Assembly: GCA_964423795.1 (NCBI GenBank)
Contig: CAYRGC010000033.1
Coordinates: forward strand, 1 to 7,823
Direction of reading: 5' to 3'
DNA length: 7,823 bases
DNA from: CAYRGC01 sp964423795
GTDB taxonomy: Bacteria; Patescibacteriota; Gracilibacteria; Peribacterales; Peribacteraceae
Made by a program: the position numbers and the translations under genes. The notes beneath the pieces are model-generated. The model was not told the DNA's origin and searched no databases. It was given only the letters and a program-made list of their open reading frames with translations. How positions within the stretch are numbered: position 1 is the first letter of the stretch; each line of letters opens with the position of its first letter. Of this stretch, positions 1 through 4,987 are shown piece after piece.

Positions 1-203
1 TCATCACCTGCGGCATCCTCTTCCTGATCGGCACCTCCATCGTCCGCGGCTTCGCGATCACCCTCGCGATGGGCGTGCTCCTCTCGCTCTTCACCGCCGT
101 CGTGGTCACGCGCTGGCTGCTCCGCCATCTCGTGCTGCACCCGATGGGCCAGAACCCGTCGCAGTACGGCGTCCGCCGCGTCGAGACGCCTCCGCAGGCG
201 TAA
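1..203 (+). CDS. secD: Protein translocase subunit SecD, C-terminal fragment
   Basis: Only the last 66 codons are present; the reading frame enters from the left edge (first full codon at position 3) and ends with TAA at 201-203. The fragment contains VRGFAITLAMG followed by LLSLFTAVVVTRWLL. This matches the conserved final transmembrane region of SecD (typically GFAVTL-x-IGI-x-x-S-x-FTA-x-x-VTR); the equivalent part of SecF reads differently. SecD works with SecF in the inner membrane and uses the proton gradient to help SecYEG/SecA-driven export. A short polar cytoplasmic tail (MGQNPSQYGVRRVETPPQA) ends the protein. Whether secF is fused or separate cannot be judged here, but it does not follow directly. 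folB starts 22 bases downstream with no terminator between, so read-through into the folate genes is plausible. Family assignment is confident; the length of the full gene is unknown. Confidence 0.85.
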   Translation, partial: ITCGILFLIGTSIVRGFAITLAMGVLLSLFTAVVVTRWLLRHLVLHPMGQNPSQYGVRRVETPPQA

Positions 204-225
204 GGCCCGTTTCCCCCTCTCCGGC

Positions 226-570
226 ATGCCCGACCGGCTCGTCATCACCGACCTCGAGGTCTGGACGCGGATCGGCGTGCCGGACGCCGAACGGGAACGC
301 GAACAGCGGCTCCTCGTGACGATCGCGATGCAGACCGACGCCTCCGCCGTGGCCGCGGGCGACGACGTTGCCGCGGGCATCGATTACGCCGCCGTCGCCG
401 CGGGCATCCGCGACCTCGCCGCGCGCGAACGCAGGACGATCGAGCGCTTCGCCGAGGATGCCGCCGCCTACGTGCTCGACACCTACCGCCCCGCCGCCGT
501 GGAGGTGACGGTGCGGAAGTTCGTGATTCCCGGAACCAGGGACGTCTCCCTCACGATCACGCGGCCGTGA
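226..570 (+). CDS. folB: Dihydroneopterin aldolase
   Basis: The 114-residue product has the normal length for FolB, the cytoplasmic enzyme that splits 7,8-dihydroneopterin into 6-hydroxymethyl-7,8-dihydropterin and glycolaldehyde in folate synthesis. Visible landmarks are GVPDAE at residues 17-22 (Glu22 falls at the same number as the catalytic-site Glu of the Staphylococcus aureus enzyme), D53-Y54 in GIDYAAV, T71-I-E-R-F-A-E77 with the pterin-anchoring Glu73, and Lys98 in TVRKFVIPG as the likely catalytic lysine. The ATG at 226 is the natural family start. No Shine-Dalgarno sequence precedes it; instead there is a C/T-rich tract at about 211-222. Its stop codon overlaps the start of folK (GTGA), so the two are probably translationally coupled. 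The partner enzymes FolK and FolE follow directly. Confidence 0.93.
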   Translation: MPDRLVITDLEVWTRIGVPDAEREREQRLLVTIAMQTDASAVAAGDDVAAGIDYAAVAAGIRDLAARERRTIERFAEDAAAYVLDTYRPAAVEVTVRKFVIPGTRDVSLTITRP

Positions 571-1049
571 CGACGGTCTATATCGCTCTCGGCTCGAACA
601 TCGACGCGGAACGCAACCTGCGGGAGGCAGCAGCGCTCCTGCGGGAACGGTTCCCGGGCATCCGCTTCTCCCCCATCTACCGCACCAAGGCCATGGGCTA
701 CGAGGACCAAGCCGATTTCCTCAATGGCGTGGCCGCCCTGGAGACGCAAGAAACGCCCGAGGAGCTCCAGGAGGCGCTCCAGGCCGTGGAACGGGCGCTC
801 AAGAAGGCGCCTCCGTTCCGCAACGGCCCCCGGACCATCGATCTCGACCTGCTGCTCTACGGCGACGAGGTGTTGGACCTCCCGGGGCTCGTTCTCCCGC
901 ATCCCCGCATGCACGGCCGCCGCTTCGTGCTGCAGCCCCTCCTGGACCTCGGCGTGGCGGGGACGCACCCGGGAGCCAAAGAGACCTGGGCGGCCCTCCT
1001 GCGGACCGTGGAGAACCAGGAGATCGCCGAGACGGCCATCCGCCTGTGA
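567..1049 (+). CDS. folK: 6-hydroxymethyl-7,8-dihydropterin pyrophosphokinase (HPPK)
   Basis: This 160-residue protein matches the usual length of bacterial HPPK, which transfers pyrophosphate from ATP to the product of FolB, priming it for FolP. It starts with the family hallmark YIALGSN (residues 5-11) and has the signature RNGPRTIDLDLLLYG at 85-99, where Asp92 and Asp94 are the two magnesium ligands. LPHPRMHGRRFVLQPL at 110-125 is the conserved substrate-binding segment. The start is a GTG at 567 inside the folB stop region (GTGA overlap), and the conserved MTTVYIALGSN N-terminus leaves no better choice. Its own stop at 1047-1049 again overlaps a GTG that could start folE. The overlaps indicate a single folB-folK-folE transcription unit. 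No dihydropteroate synthase (folP) gene is linked in the window. Confidence 0.95.
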   Translation: MTTVYIALGSNIDAERNLREAAALLRERFPGIRFSPIYRTKAMGYEDQADFLNGVAALETQETPEELQEALQAVERALKKAPPFRNGPRTIDLDLLLYGDEVLDLPGLVLPHPRMHGRRFVLQPLLDLGVAGTHPGAKETWAALLRTVENQEIAETAIRL

Positions 1050-1636
1050 CGGAGACAAACGGCGGGAAGCGCCCTATACTCTGCTCTCCCATGCAGGAAT
1101 CCCTCTTCAAAGACCTTCTGAAGGCCATCGGCGAGGATCCCAAGCGGTCCGGACTCAGGAAGACACCCGAGCGCGCCGCGGCGCTGTGGAAGGATCTCAC
1201 GGCCGGGTACGACCAGAAGCTCGAGAAGGTGGTGAACGACGCGCTGTTCCCCGCAGAATCGGACGGGATGGTGATCGTGAAGGACATCGAGATGTACTCC
1301 CTGTGCGAGCACCATCTTTTGCCCTTCTACGGCAAGGTGCACGTCGGCTACATCCCGGGGAAGTCGATGATCGGCCTCAGCAAAATCGCGCGGATCGTCG
1401 ATATGTATGCGCGGCGCCTCCAAGTGCAAGAACGGCTCGGCCAGCAGATCTGCGACGCGCTGCGGGAGACGCTCGAGCCCAAGGGCATCGGCGTCGTCAT
1501 CGAGGCCAACCACCTCTGCATGATGATGCGCGGCGTGGGGAAGCAGCACAGCCTGGCGGTGACGAGCTCCGTCGCGGGGCTCTTCAAGAGCGATCAGCGG
1601 ACGCGGGAGGAGTTCTTGAGCTTGATCCGGAGTTGA
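1046..1636 (+). CDS. folE: GTP cyclohydrolase I
   Basis: FolE converts GTP to 7,8-dihydroneopterin triphosphate plus formate, the first step of folate (pterin) synthesis, as a zinc-dependent toroidal multimer. Numbered from the GTG at 1046, the 196-residue protein shows LCEHHLLPFYGK (Cys87, His89, His90), GLSKIARIVD (110-119), VQERLGQQI (127-135) and NHLCMMMRGV (155-164, Cys158). Both zinc cysteines and the histidines are kept, so it should be active. The start is uncertain. GTG 1046 overlaps the folK stop exactly as folK overlaps folB, but it adds a polar, unconserved 15-residue leader. ATG 1091 gives MQESLFKDLLKAIGED, closer to the Bacillus-type N-terminus, and has a TATACT box only 10 bases upstream. 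Neither start has a Shine-Dalgarno site. I give the longer form as the outer limit and think 1091 is about equally likely. Confidence 0.94.
   Translation: MTETNGGKRPILCSPMQESLFKDLLKAIGEDPKRSGLRKTPERAAALWKDLTAGYDQKLEKVVNDALFPAESDGMVIVKDIEMYSLCEHHLLPFYGKVHVGYIPGKSMIGLSKIARIVDMYARRLQVQERLGQQICDALRETLEPKGIGVVIEANHLCMMMRGVGKQHSLAVTSSVAGLFKSDQRTREEFLSLIRS
1052..1080 (+). promoter_or_regulatory. Possible internal promoter for folE
   Basis: GAGACA (1052-1057, four of six matches to TTGACA) and TATACT (1075-1080, five of six matches to TATAAT) are separated by exactly 17 bases. Transcription would begin near 1087, only a few bases before the ATG at 1091, giving an almost leaderless folE mRNA. Short A/T-rich hexamers arise by chance, but this one stands out in GC-rich coding DNA. 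Low confidence. Confidence 0.3.
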
Positions 1637-1639
1637 TTG

Positions 1640-1706
1640 TTATGGACTACGAGCTGCGGGTTACGGGTACGGTTTGATCCCGTAACTCGTAACCCGAAAC
1701 CTACAA
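1640..1706. repeat. Palindromic heptamer array (4 + 4 units) between convergent genes
   Basis: The gap between the folE stop (1634-1636) and the convergent stop of the HEFEH gene (1714) is filled by degenerate 7-bp words. The right arm reads CCCGTAA (1679-1685), CTCGTAA (1686-1692), CCCGAAA (1693-1699), CCTACAA (1700-1706). The left arm reads TTATGGA (1640-1646), CTACGAG (1647-1653), CTGCGGG (1654-1660), TTACGGG (1661-1667), which are degenerate reverse complements of the same word. An 11-base spacer lies between the arms. The innermost units pair perfectly, and shifting by one unit gives a 9-bp perfect stem (1657-1665 with 1688-1696). It could act as a two-way transcription stop or mRNA 3'-end barrier, but no T-tract follows on either strand, so it is not a classical intrinsic terminator. 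Confidence 0.75.
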
Positions 1707-1713
1707 CTGTCGG

Positions 1714-2565
1714 TTACGCCGCCATCGTGACCTGCGGCTCCACGATGCCCTTGCGGGCGCGGACGTCCTTGCCGAACTGCTCCAGGCCGTCGCTGCGGCG
1801 CGCGTATTCGACGATCTTCGCCTCGTCCGGCAGCTCCGAGAGTACCTTCGCGTACGTCGCCTTGTAGCTCGAGGCGAGGGTCTGGAAGCTCGCCGCGGCG
1901 CGCTTCTTCTGCTGGATCATCGCGGCGGTCTCGACGAGCTCCGTGGCGTCGACCGTGCCGTCATTCCTCTTTTCGCCGAGAGTGTTCGAGACGGGCTTCT
2001 GTACCGGCTGCGCGGGTTTGTCGTCGACGGCGACCTCGGTCACCGTCTGCTCGGCCTGCTGCGTGTGCTCGAACTCGTGCTCCACGAGGCCCGCCGCCTT
2101 CTCGGCGTCGACGAGCGTCTTCTCACCCGCGAGCTTCGCGGCGTCGCCGCTCTGGCTGCCTTCCTTGCCCAGCTTCGCTTGGCCGAGGATATCGCCCTCG
2201 TGCTTCTCGTTGATCATCTCCTTGCCGTTCGCCGCCTTGCGGAGATCCTCCGCGCCCTGCAGCACGTCCTTGGCGGCGTCCGCGAGCACTTCGCCCGCCT
2301 CCTCGGGGTTCTTCACCCCCGCGAGCGCGCCCTCGATCTCGGCCTTCGTCTCGTCCGACAGCTCGTCGATGTCCTTCTTCGCGTTCTCCTGGGGACTCTT
2401 CGCCTCTGGGACGACGTCCTTGATCTCGGTACCCATCTGCCTCGAGAGTTCTTCGAGGGTGGCCGCCCGCTCGTTGAGCCGCGCGGCGGTCTTCTGGAAG
2501 TCCTGACCGCGCGTCTCCTCGACGGTGTCCGTGTAGATGCCTTTGGAAATGGTGAGAGTAGTCAT
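1714..2565 (-). CDS. Uncharacterised acidic helical protein with an HExxH motif
   Basis: I do not recognise a named family. From the ATG at 2565 the product is 283 residues, with charged Glu/Lys/Ala-rich segments predicted helical (about 20-115), a Gly-rich stretch, a low-complexity Pro/Val/Asp part (175-200) and a second helical part (205-270). Residues 158-170 read AGLVEHEFEHTQQ. HEFEH (163-167) fits the HExxH zinc-protease signature and resembles the HExxHxxQQ context of DUF4157-type domains. A Glu in ELVETAAM (209-216) could be the third ligand, but this is inference. No signal peptide is seen. An upstream ATG at 2631 has a good AAGGA site but adds 22 residues with rarer codons (AGG, CGA, ACA), so I prefer 2565. 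The gene lies just downstream of the terminator at 2683-2723 and so probably has its own promoter in the A/T-rich 2566-2682 segment. It ends in Met-Ala-Ala, as its neighbour does. Confidence 0.7.
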   Translation of the reverse strand: MTTLTISKGIYTDTVEETRGQDFQKTAARLNERAATLEELSRQMGTEIKDVVPEAKSPQENAKKDIDELSDETKAEIEGALAGVKNPEEAGEVLADAAKDVLQGAEDLRKAANGKEMINEKHEGDILGQAKLGKEGSQSGDAAKLAGEKTLVDAEKAAGLVEHEFEHTQQAEQTVTEVAVDDKPAQPVQKPVSNTLGEKRNDGTVDATELVETAAMIQQKKRAAASFQTLASSYKATYAKVLSELPDEAKIVEYARRSDGLEQFGKDVRARKGIVEPQVTMAA

Positions 2566-2682
2566 GACCCTATTGTCATCGGGAAATGACCTCAGCAAAT
2601 ACACGAAGGCAACGAAAGGTCGTGTGATCATTATTTCCTTTTCAATAAGCCAAAAATAAGAACTCCTTGATGTGCCATTTTC

Positions 2683-2723
2683 AAAAAAAACGACCGTCGG
2701 AGGCGAGAGCCTCCATACGATCG
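2683..2723 (-). terminator. Intrinsic terminator after the small unknown gene
   Basis: Read on the - strand, GGAGGC-TCTC-GCCTCC forms a perfect 6-bp stem with a 4-base loop (2699-2714). An outer 7-bp stem (2717-2723 with 2691-2697, one G-U pair) encloses it, and eight T residues follow (2690-2683). This is a textbook rho-independent terminator, placed 22 bases after the stop codon of the 2746-3165 gene. It separates that gene from the next - strand gene. Confidence 0.9.
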
Positions 2724-2745
2724 GGCGAAGTGGCGAATCATGGAT

Positions 2746-3165
2746 TTAGGCAGCCATCGCCGTGGGAGTCTCCGAGGGGGTGGCCGACGGTTTCGCGGGG
2801 GCTGCAGGCAAGGGATCGATCATCGTCTTGTCAGCCGGCGTTGGCAGGGAAGCCTCATCGGCCCTCTTAGCCAAGGGGAGAATGTCCTGATTCTCAGGCA
2901 CCTGCGCCTTCTTTTCCTCGGGCAAGAAGACTTCTATTGGCGCATCATGCGGCGCAACCGCGATGGCACCGTTCTTCATTCGCTGTTGCGTCTGGCCGTT
3001 GATCAGACGAAAGATTTGACCTGCCTTCTGCGCACGAAGAAGCGTTACATCGAGTTCCTCCTTGAGAGCAAGAGCCAACTGCTCCATCCGGAACGGTTTC
3101 AGCTCACCCATATCGCGATCCTTGAGTGCCGAGAAGAGTTCATGTCGTCCAAGCTTGGGAAGCAT
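2746..3165 (-). CDS. Hypothetical protein with a Pro/Ala-rich C-terminal tail
   Basis: No family is recognised. The 139-residue product has a helical, mixed-charge N-terminal half (about 1-65: FSALKDRDMG, RMEQLALALKEELDVTLLRAQ, IFRLINGQTQQRMK), then IAVAPHDAPIEVFLPEEKKAQVP. It ends in a disordered Pro/Ala/Thr tail (about 105-139) and the residues AMAA. There is no signal peptide or membrane segment. The frame is open upstream to 3453, but that part overlaps folA in another frame and is unusual in composition. The ATG at 3165, preceded by a C-rich tract (3166-3177 on the + strand as G runs), is therefore the likely start. The gene lies downstream of folA after a 148-base gap that shows only weak structure, and is followed by a strong terminator, so it may be the last gene of the thyA-folA transcription unit. 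A link to folate metabolism is not shown by the sequence. Confidence 0.6.
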   Translation of the reverse strand: MLPKLGRHELFSALKDRDMGELKPFRMEQLALALKEELDVTLLRAQKAGQIFRLINGQTQQRMKNGAIAVAPHDAPIEVFLPEEKKAQVPENQDILPLAKRADEASLPTPADKTMIDPLPAAPAKPSATPSETPTAMAA

Positions 3166-3313
3166 GGGGGAAGGGGGTAGATGAAATAAAAACGCCCCCA
3201 GTATCGTCCCGAAGTCCCAGGGTGGTAGAACGAGCAATCCTGAAAGGTGGTCAGCGGAAAATCTCGCCTGAGAACAGCCCAAAAAGCGATGCTTGCGATC
3301 CTCTTTTGAGGTG

Positions 3314-3811
3314 TCAGTCAACCTTCCGCACGTAGTCGATAAACGTGAAGGCGACGGGATGTTCCCCGTCGACGTCGTGATCTTCCCGGGACACCTCTTT
3401 CCACGTCGCGGAATCGATCGCGGGGAAGACGGCGTCGCCGTCGGGCATCGCATGGATGCGCGTGAGATGGATCTTTTGGATGAGCGGCAGCGCTTCCGCG
3501 TACACCTGCGCCCCGCCGAAGACGATCGCCTCCTCCGTGCCGCCCCGCTGTGCGAGCCGGATCGCCTCCTCGAGCGAGGATACCGCCTCCGCCCCCTTCA
3601 TCACCTTCTCCGGATGCCGCGTGATCACGATGTTCCGTCGGCCGGGGAGCACGCGCCCGATCGACTCGTGGGTCTTGCGGCCCATGATGAGCGGTTTTCC
3701 CATCGTGAGCGCCTTCATCCGCGCGAAGTCCTTCGGCAAGCGGTACAGAAGCTCGTTTCCCTTGCCGATGACGTTGTTGTCGCAAGCCGCGACGACGATG
3801 GTGAGGAGCAT
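3314..3811 (-). CDS. folA: Dihydrofolate reductase
   Basis: This 165-residue protein has the standard length of bacterial DHFR, which reduces dihydrofolate to tetrahydrofolate with NADPH and regenerates the cofactor oxidised by ThyA. Visible landmarks are VVAACDNNVIGKGN near the N-terminus (Met20-loop region), LLYRLPKDFARMK with the catalytic acid Asp28, KPLIMGRKTHESIG and LPGRRNIVITR for NADPH binding, and AIVFGGAQVY with the conserved Gly-Gly. The usual Trp of the W-x-L-P-x-D motif is Tyr23, a variant I believe occurs in some other bacterial DHFRs. The start at 3811 is the family start. It has no Shine-Dalgarno site, and the last unit of the octamer array at 3812-3867 touches the ATG. It lies 80 bases downstream of thyA in the same direction, consistent with a thyA-folA operon in which the array could modulate folA expression. 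Confidence 0.95.
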   Translation of the reverse strand: MLLTIVVAACDNNVIGKGNELLYRLPKDFARMKALTMGKPLIMGRKTHESIGRVLPGRRNIVITRHPEKVMKGAEAVSSLEEAIRLAQRGGTEEAIVFGGAQVYAEALPLIQKIHLTRIHAMPDGDAVFPAIDSATWKEVSREDHDVDGEHPVAFTFIDYVRKVD

Positions 3812-3867
3812 GGAATGCTAGAGTACTGGAATACTAGGGCCCCAGTACTCCAGTATTCTAGTATTCT
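3812..3867. repeat. Palindromic octamer array (7 x 8 bp) between thyA and folA
   Basis: Fifty-six bases divide exactly into seven 8-bp words: GGAATGCT (3812-3819), AGAGTACT (3820-3827), GGAATACT (3828-3835), centre AGGGCCCC (3836-3843), AGTACTCC (3844-3851), AGTATTCT (3852-3859), AGTATTCT (3860-3867). Units 5-7 are reverse complements of units 3-1 with four differences in 24 positions, all transitions. On either strand two of these become G-U pairs, so RNA from either strand can form a 20-plus-bp hairpin. On the transcribed (-) strand the array starts 24 bases after the thyA stop and ends directly against the folA ATG. Its role is unknown; RNA stability, attenuation or control of folA initiation are possible. 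Confidence 0.85.
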
Positions 3868-3891
3868 TCTCTGGAGAAAGGATCTACAAAC

Positions 3892-4860
3892 TCACACCGC
3901 TATAGGCGCCTTGATCGCGGGCCACGGGTCATACCCCTCGAAACTGATGTCCTCGAACGTAAAATCGTCGATGGACGTGATTTTTGGGTTGAGCTTGAGC
4001 GTTGGGAGCGGCTTCGGCTCGCGGCTCAGTTGCTCCTTCACTTGGTCGACGTGGTTCAGGTAGATATGAGCATCGCCGAGCGTGTGGACGAATTCCCCCG
4101 GTTTGAGGCCGCAGACCTGCGCGATCATGCAGGTGAGGAGCGAGTAGGAAGCGATATTGAACGGCACGCCGAGGAACAGGTCCGCGCTGCGCTGGTAGAG
4201 CTGGCAGCTGAGAGTAGGCACGGACTCCTCCCCTTTGGGAGCAGGCCTTCCGGCCTGCGATTGCGGCTGACTCACATAGAACTGGAAGAGCGTGTGGCAG
4301 AGCGGCGGGGCGGACTTCGTGTGGCCGTACACGTCCGAGACGTTCCACGCGCTTACGAGGTTCCGGCGCGAGCCGGGGTTCTTCTTGAGGGTCTCGACCA
4401 CCTTCGCGATCTGATCGAAGCGCTCCCCGTCCGGACCGGTCCAGCGGCGCCATTGCTTGCCGTAGACGGGGCCGAGCTCGCCCCACTGCGCGGCGAACGC
4501 GGCATCGGTTTTGATCCTCTCGATGAAGCGGTTCATTTCCTCCGTCCACTCCGGGGAATACCGGGGAAATGTGTCGTTAAGTTTGTTCGCATCCAAGTAA
4601 TCCGTGAACGGCCACTCGTTCCAGATCTTCACGTCGTGATCGACCAGGTACTTGATGTTCGTGTCCCCTTTCAAGAACCACACGAGCTCGTGGACGATCG
4701 CCTTTACCGCCATCTTCTTGCTTGTGAGGAGCGGGAACCCGGGACTCAGCGGATAGCGCGTCTGCATGCCGAAGACGCCGATCGTGCCCACGCCCGTGCG
4801 CTCCGTGCGCTGCTCGCCGTGCTCGAGGACGTGCCGGAGAAGGTCGAGGTACTGCTTCAT
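3892..4860 (-). CDS. thyA: Thymidylate synthase with a short palindrome-encoded insertion
   Basis: ThyA methylates dUMP to dTMP using methylene-tetrahydrofolate and releases dihydrofolate, which FolA (next gene) recycles. The ATG at 4860 gives MKQYLDLLRHVLEHG, the standard ThyA N-terminus; the open frame continues to 4965 but codes there for an unconserved leader. The product is 322 residues, longer than the E. coli enzyme (264) and like the Lactobacillus casei type, because it keeps the extra segment between IWNEW (79-83) and GPVYGKQWRRW (130-140). Catalytic Cys188 lies in PPLCHTLFQFYV; the residue before it is Leu where Pro is normal. Further motifs are SRRNLVSAWN, QRSADLFLGVPFNIASY (223-239) and GDAHIYLNH (262-270). 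Residues about 197-215 (SQPQSQAGRPAPKGEESVP) replace a short beta-turn and are encoded by palindromic DNA. No Shine-Dalgarno site is seen. Confidence 0.95.
   Translation of the reverse strand: MKQYLDLLRHVLEHGEQRTERTGVGTIGVFGMQTRYPLSPGFPLLTSKKMAVKAIVHELVWFLKGDTNIKYLVDHDVKIWNEWPFTDYLDANKLNDTFPRYSPEWTEEMNRFIERIKTDAAFAAQWGELGPVYGKQWRRWTGPDGERFDQIAKVVETLKKNPGSRRNLVSAWNVSDVYGHTKSAPPLCHTLFQFYVSQPQSQAGRPAPKGEESVPTLSCQLYQRSADLFLGVPFNIASYSLLTCMIAQVCGLKPGEFVHTLGDAHIYLNHVDQVKEQLSREPKPLPTLKLNPKITSIDDFTFEDISFEGYDPWPAIKAPIAV
4228..4258. repeat. Twin palindromes inside thyA (translated insertion)
   Basis: Two hairpin sequences lie side by side in the thyA coding frame: CTCCC-CTTT-GGGAG (4228-4241) and the perfect GCAGGCC-TTCC-GGCCTGC (4241-4258). 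They encode most of the extra residues about 203-211 of ThyA, at a site where the L. casei protein has only a few turn residues. The in-frame, palindromic nature recalls translated interspersed elements such as the Rickettsia palindromic elements, though no sequence relation to those is claimed. Confidence 0.7.
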
Positions 4861-4876
4861 CGCGTGGGAAGTGTAC

Positions 4877-4916
4877 ACAAGGAAACCAAGAAACCAGGCA
4901 ACCGAACAATCAAGAA
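4877..4916. repeat. One-sided degenerate octamer run upstream of thyA
   Basis: Five 8-bp words can be read on the + strand: ACAAGGAA (4877-4884), ACCAAGAA (4885-4892), ACCAGGCA (4893-4900), ACCGAACA (4901-4908), ATCAAGAA (4909-4916). Unlike the other arrays there is no inverted half nearby. It lies between the stop of the DUF4015 gene (4988) and the thyA ATG (4860). Just downstream on the - strand is TACACT (4877-4872), a weak -10-like box 9 bases from the ATG. Degeneracy is higher than in the other arrays, so the call is tentative. Confidence 0.45.
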
Positions 4917-4987
4917 GAGTGGATGGCAAACGCAGGGCTTTCTCTTCAGGAAACAAGCTCTCCAAGCTCTTTCCTCTCTCCTCTTTG

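Noticed and set aside
483..1058. Long open frame on the - strand opposite folB/folK
   Set aside because: It lies antisense to two clear folate genes, and its Arg/Glu/His-rich translation is typical of the opposite strand of GC-rich coding DNA.
724..1677. Long + strand open frame overlapping folK and folE
   Set aside because: Out of frame with both recognised enzymes and highly Arg/Ser/Pro-rich; a GC-rich frame shadow.
1943..2589. Two + strand open frames across the HEFEH gene
   Set aside because: Ser/Ala/Phe- and Leu/Arg-rich translations are complements of a Glu/Lys/Ala-rich gene. The - strand protein has coherent helical composition and a flanking terminator.
3281..3310. Possible folA terminator (AAGC-ATC-GCTT plus T run, and CCTC-AAAA-GAGG) on the - strand
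   Set aside because: Both stems have only 4 bp. They are too weak to call, although some termination cannot be excluded. The rest of the 3166-3313 gap shows nothing clear.
3166..3453. Upstream extension of the 2746-3165 gene
   Set aside because: It overlaps folA in another frame on the same strand and reads as Arg/Pro/Ser-rich noise until the Met at 3165.
4861..4965. N-terminal extension of thyA with a hydrophobic stretch
   Set aside because: The Met at 4860 gives the standard ThyA N-terminus. The extension is encoded by a repeat-like intergenic run and would put a hydrophobic leader on a cytoplasmic enzyme.
4919..4987. AAGCTCT direct repeat and a pyrimidine-rich stretch after the DUF4015 gene
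   Set aside because: Two short copies only, with no stable hairpin or T-tract; not enough for a terminator or a repeat call.
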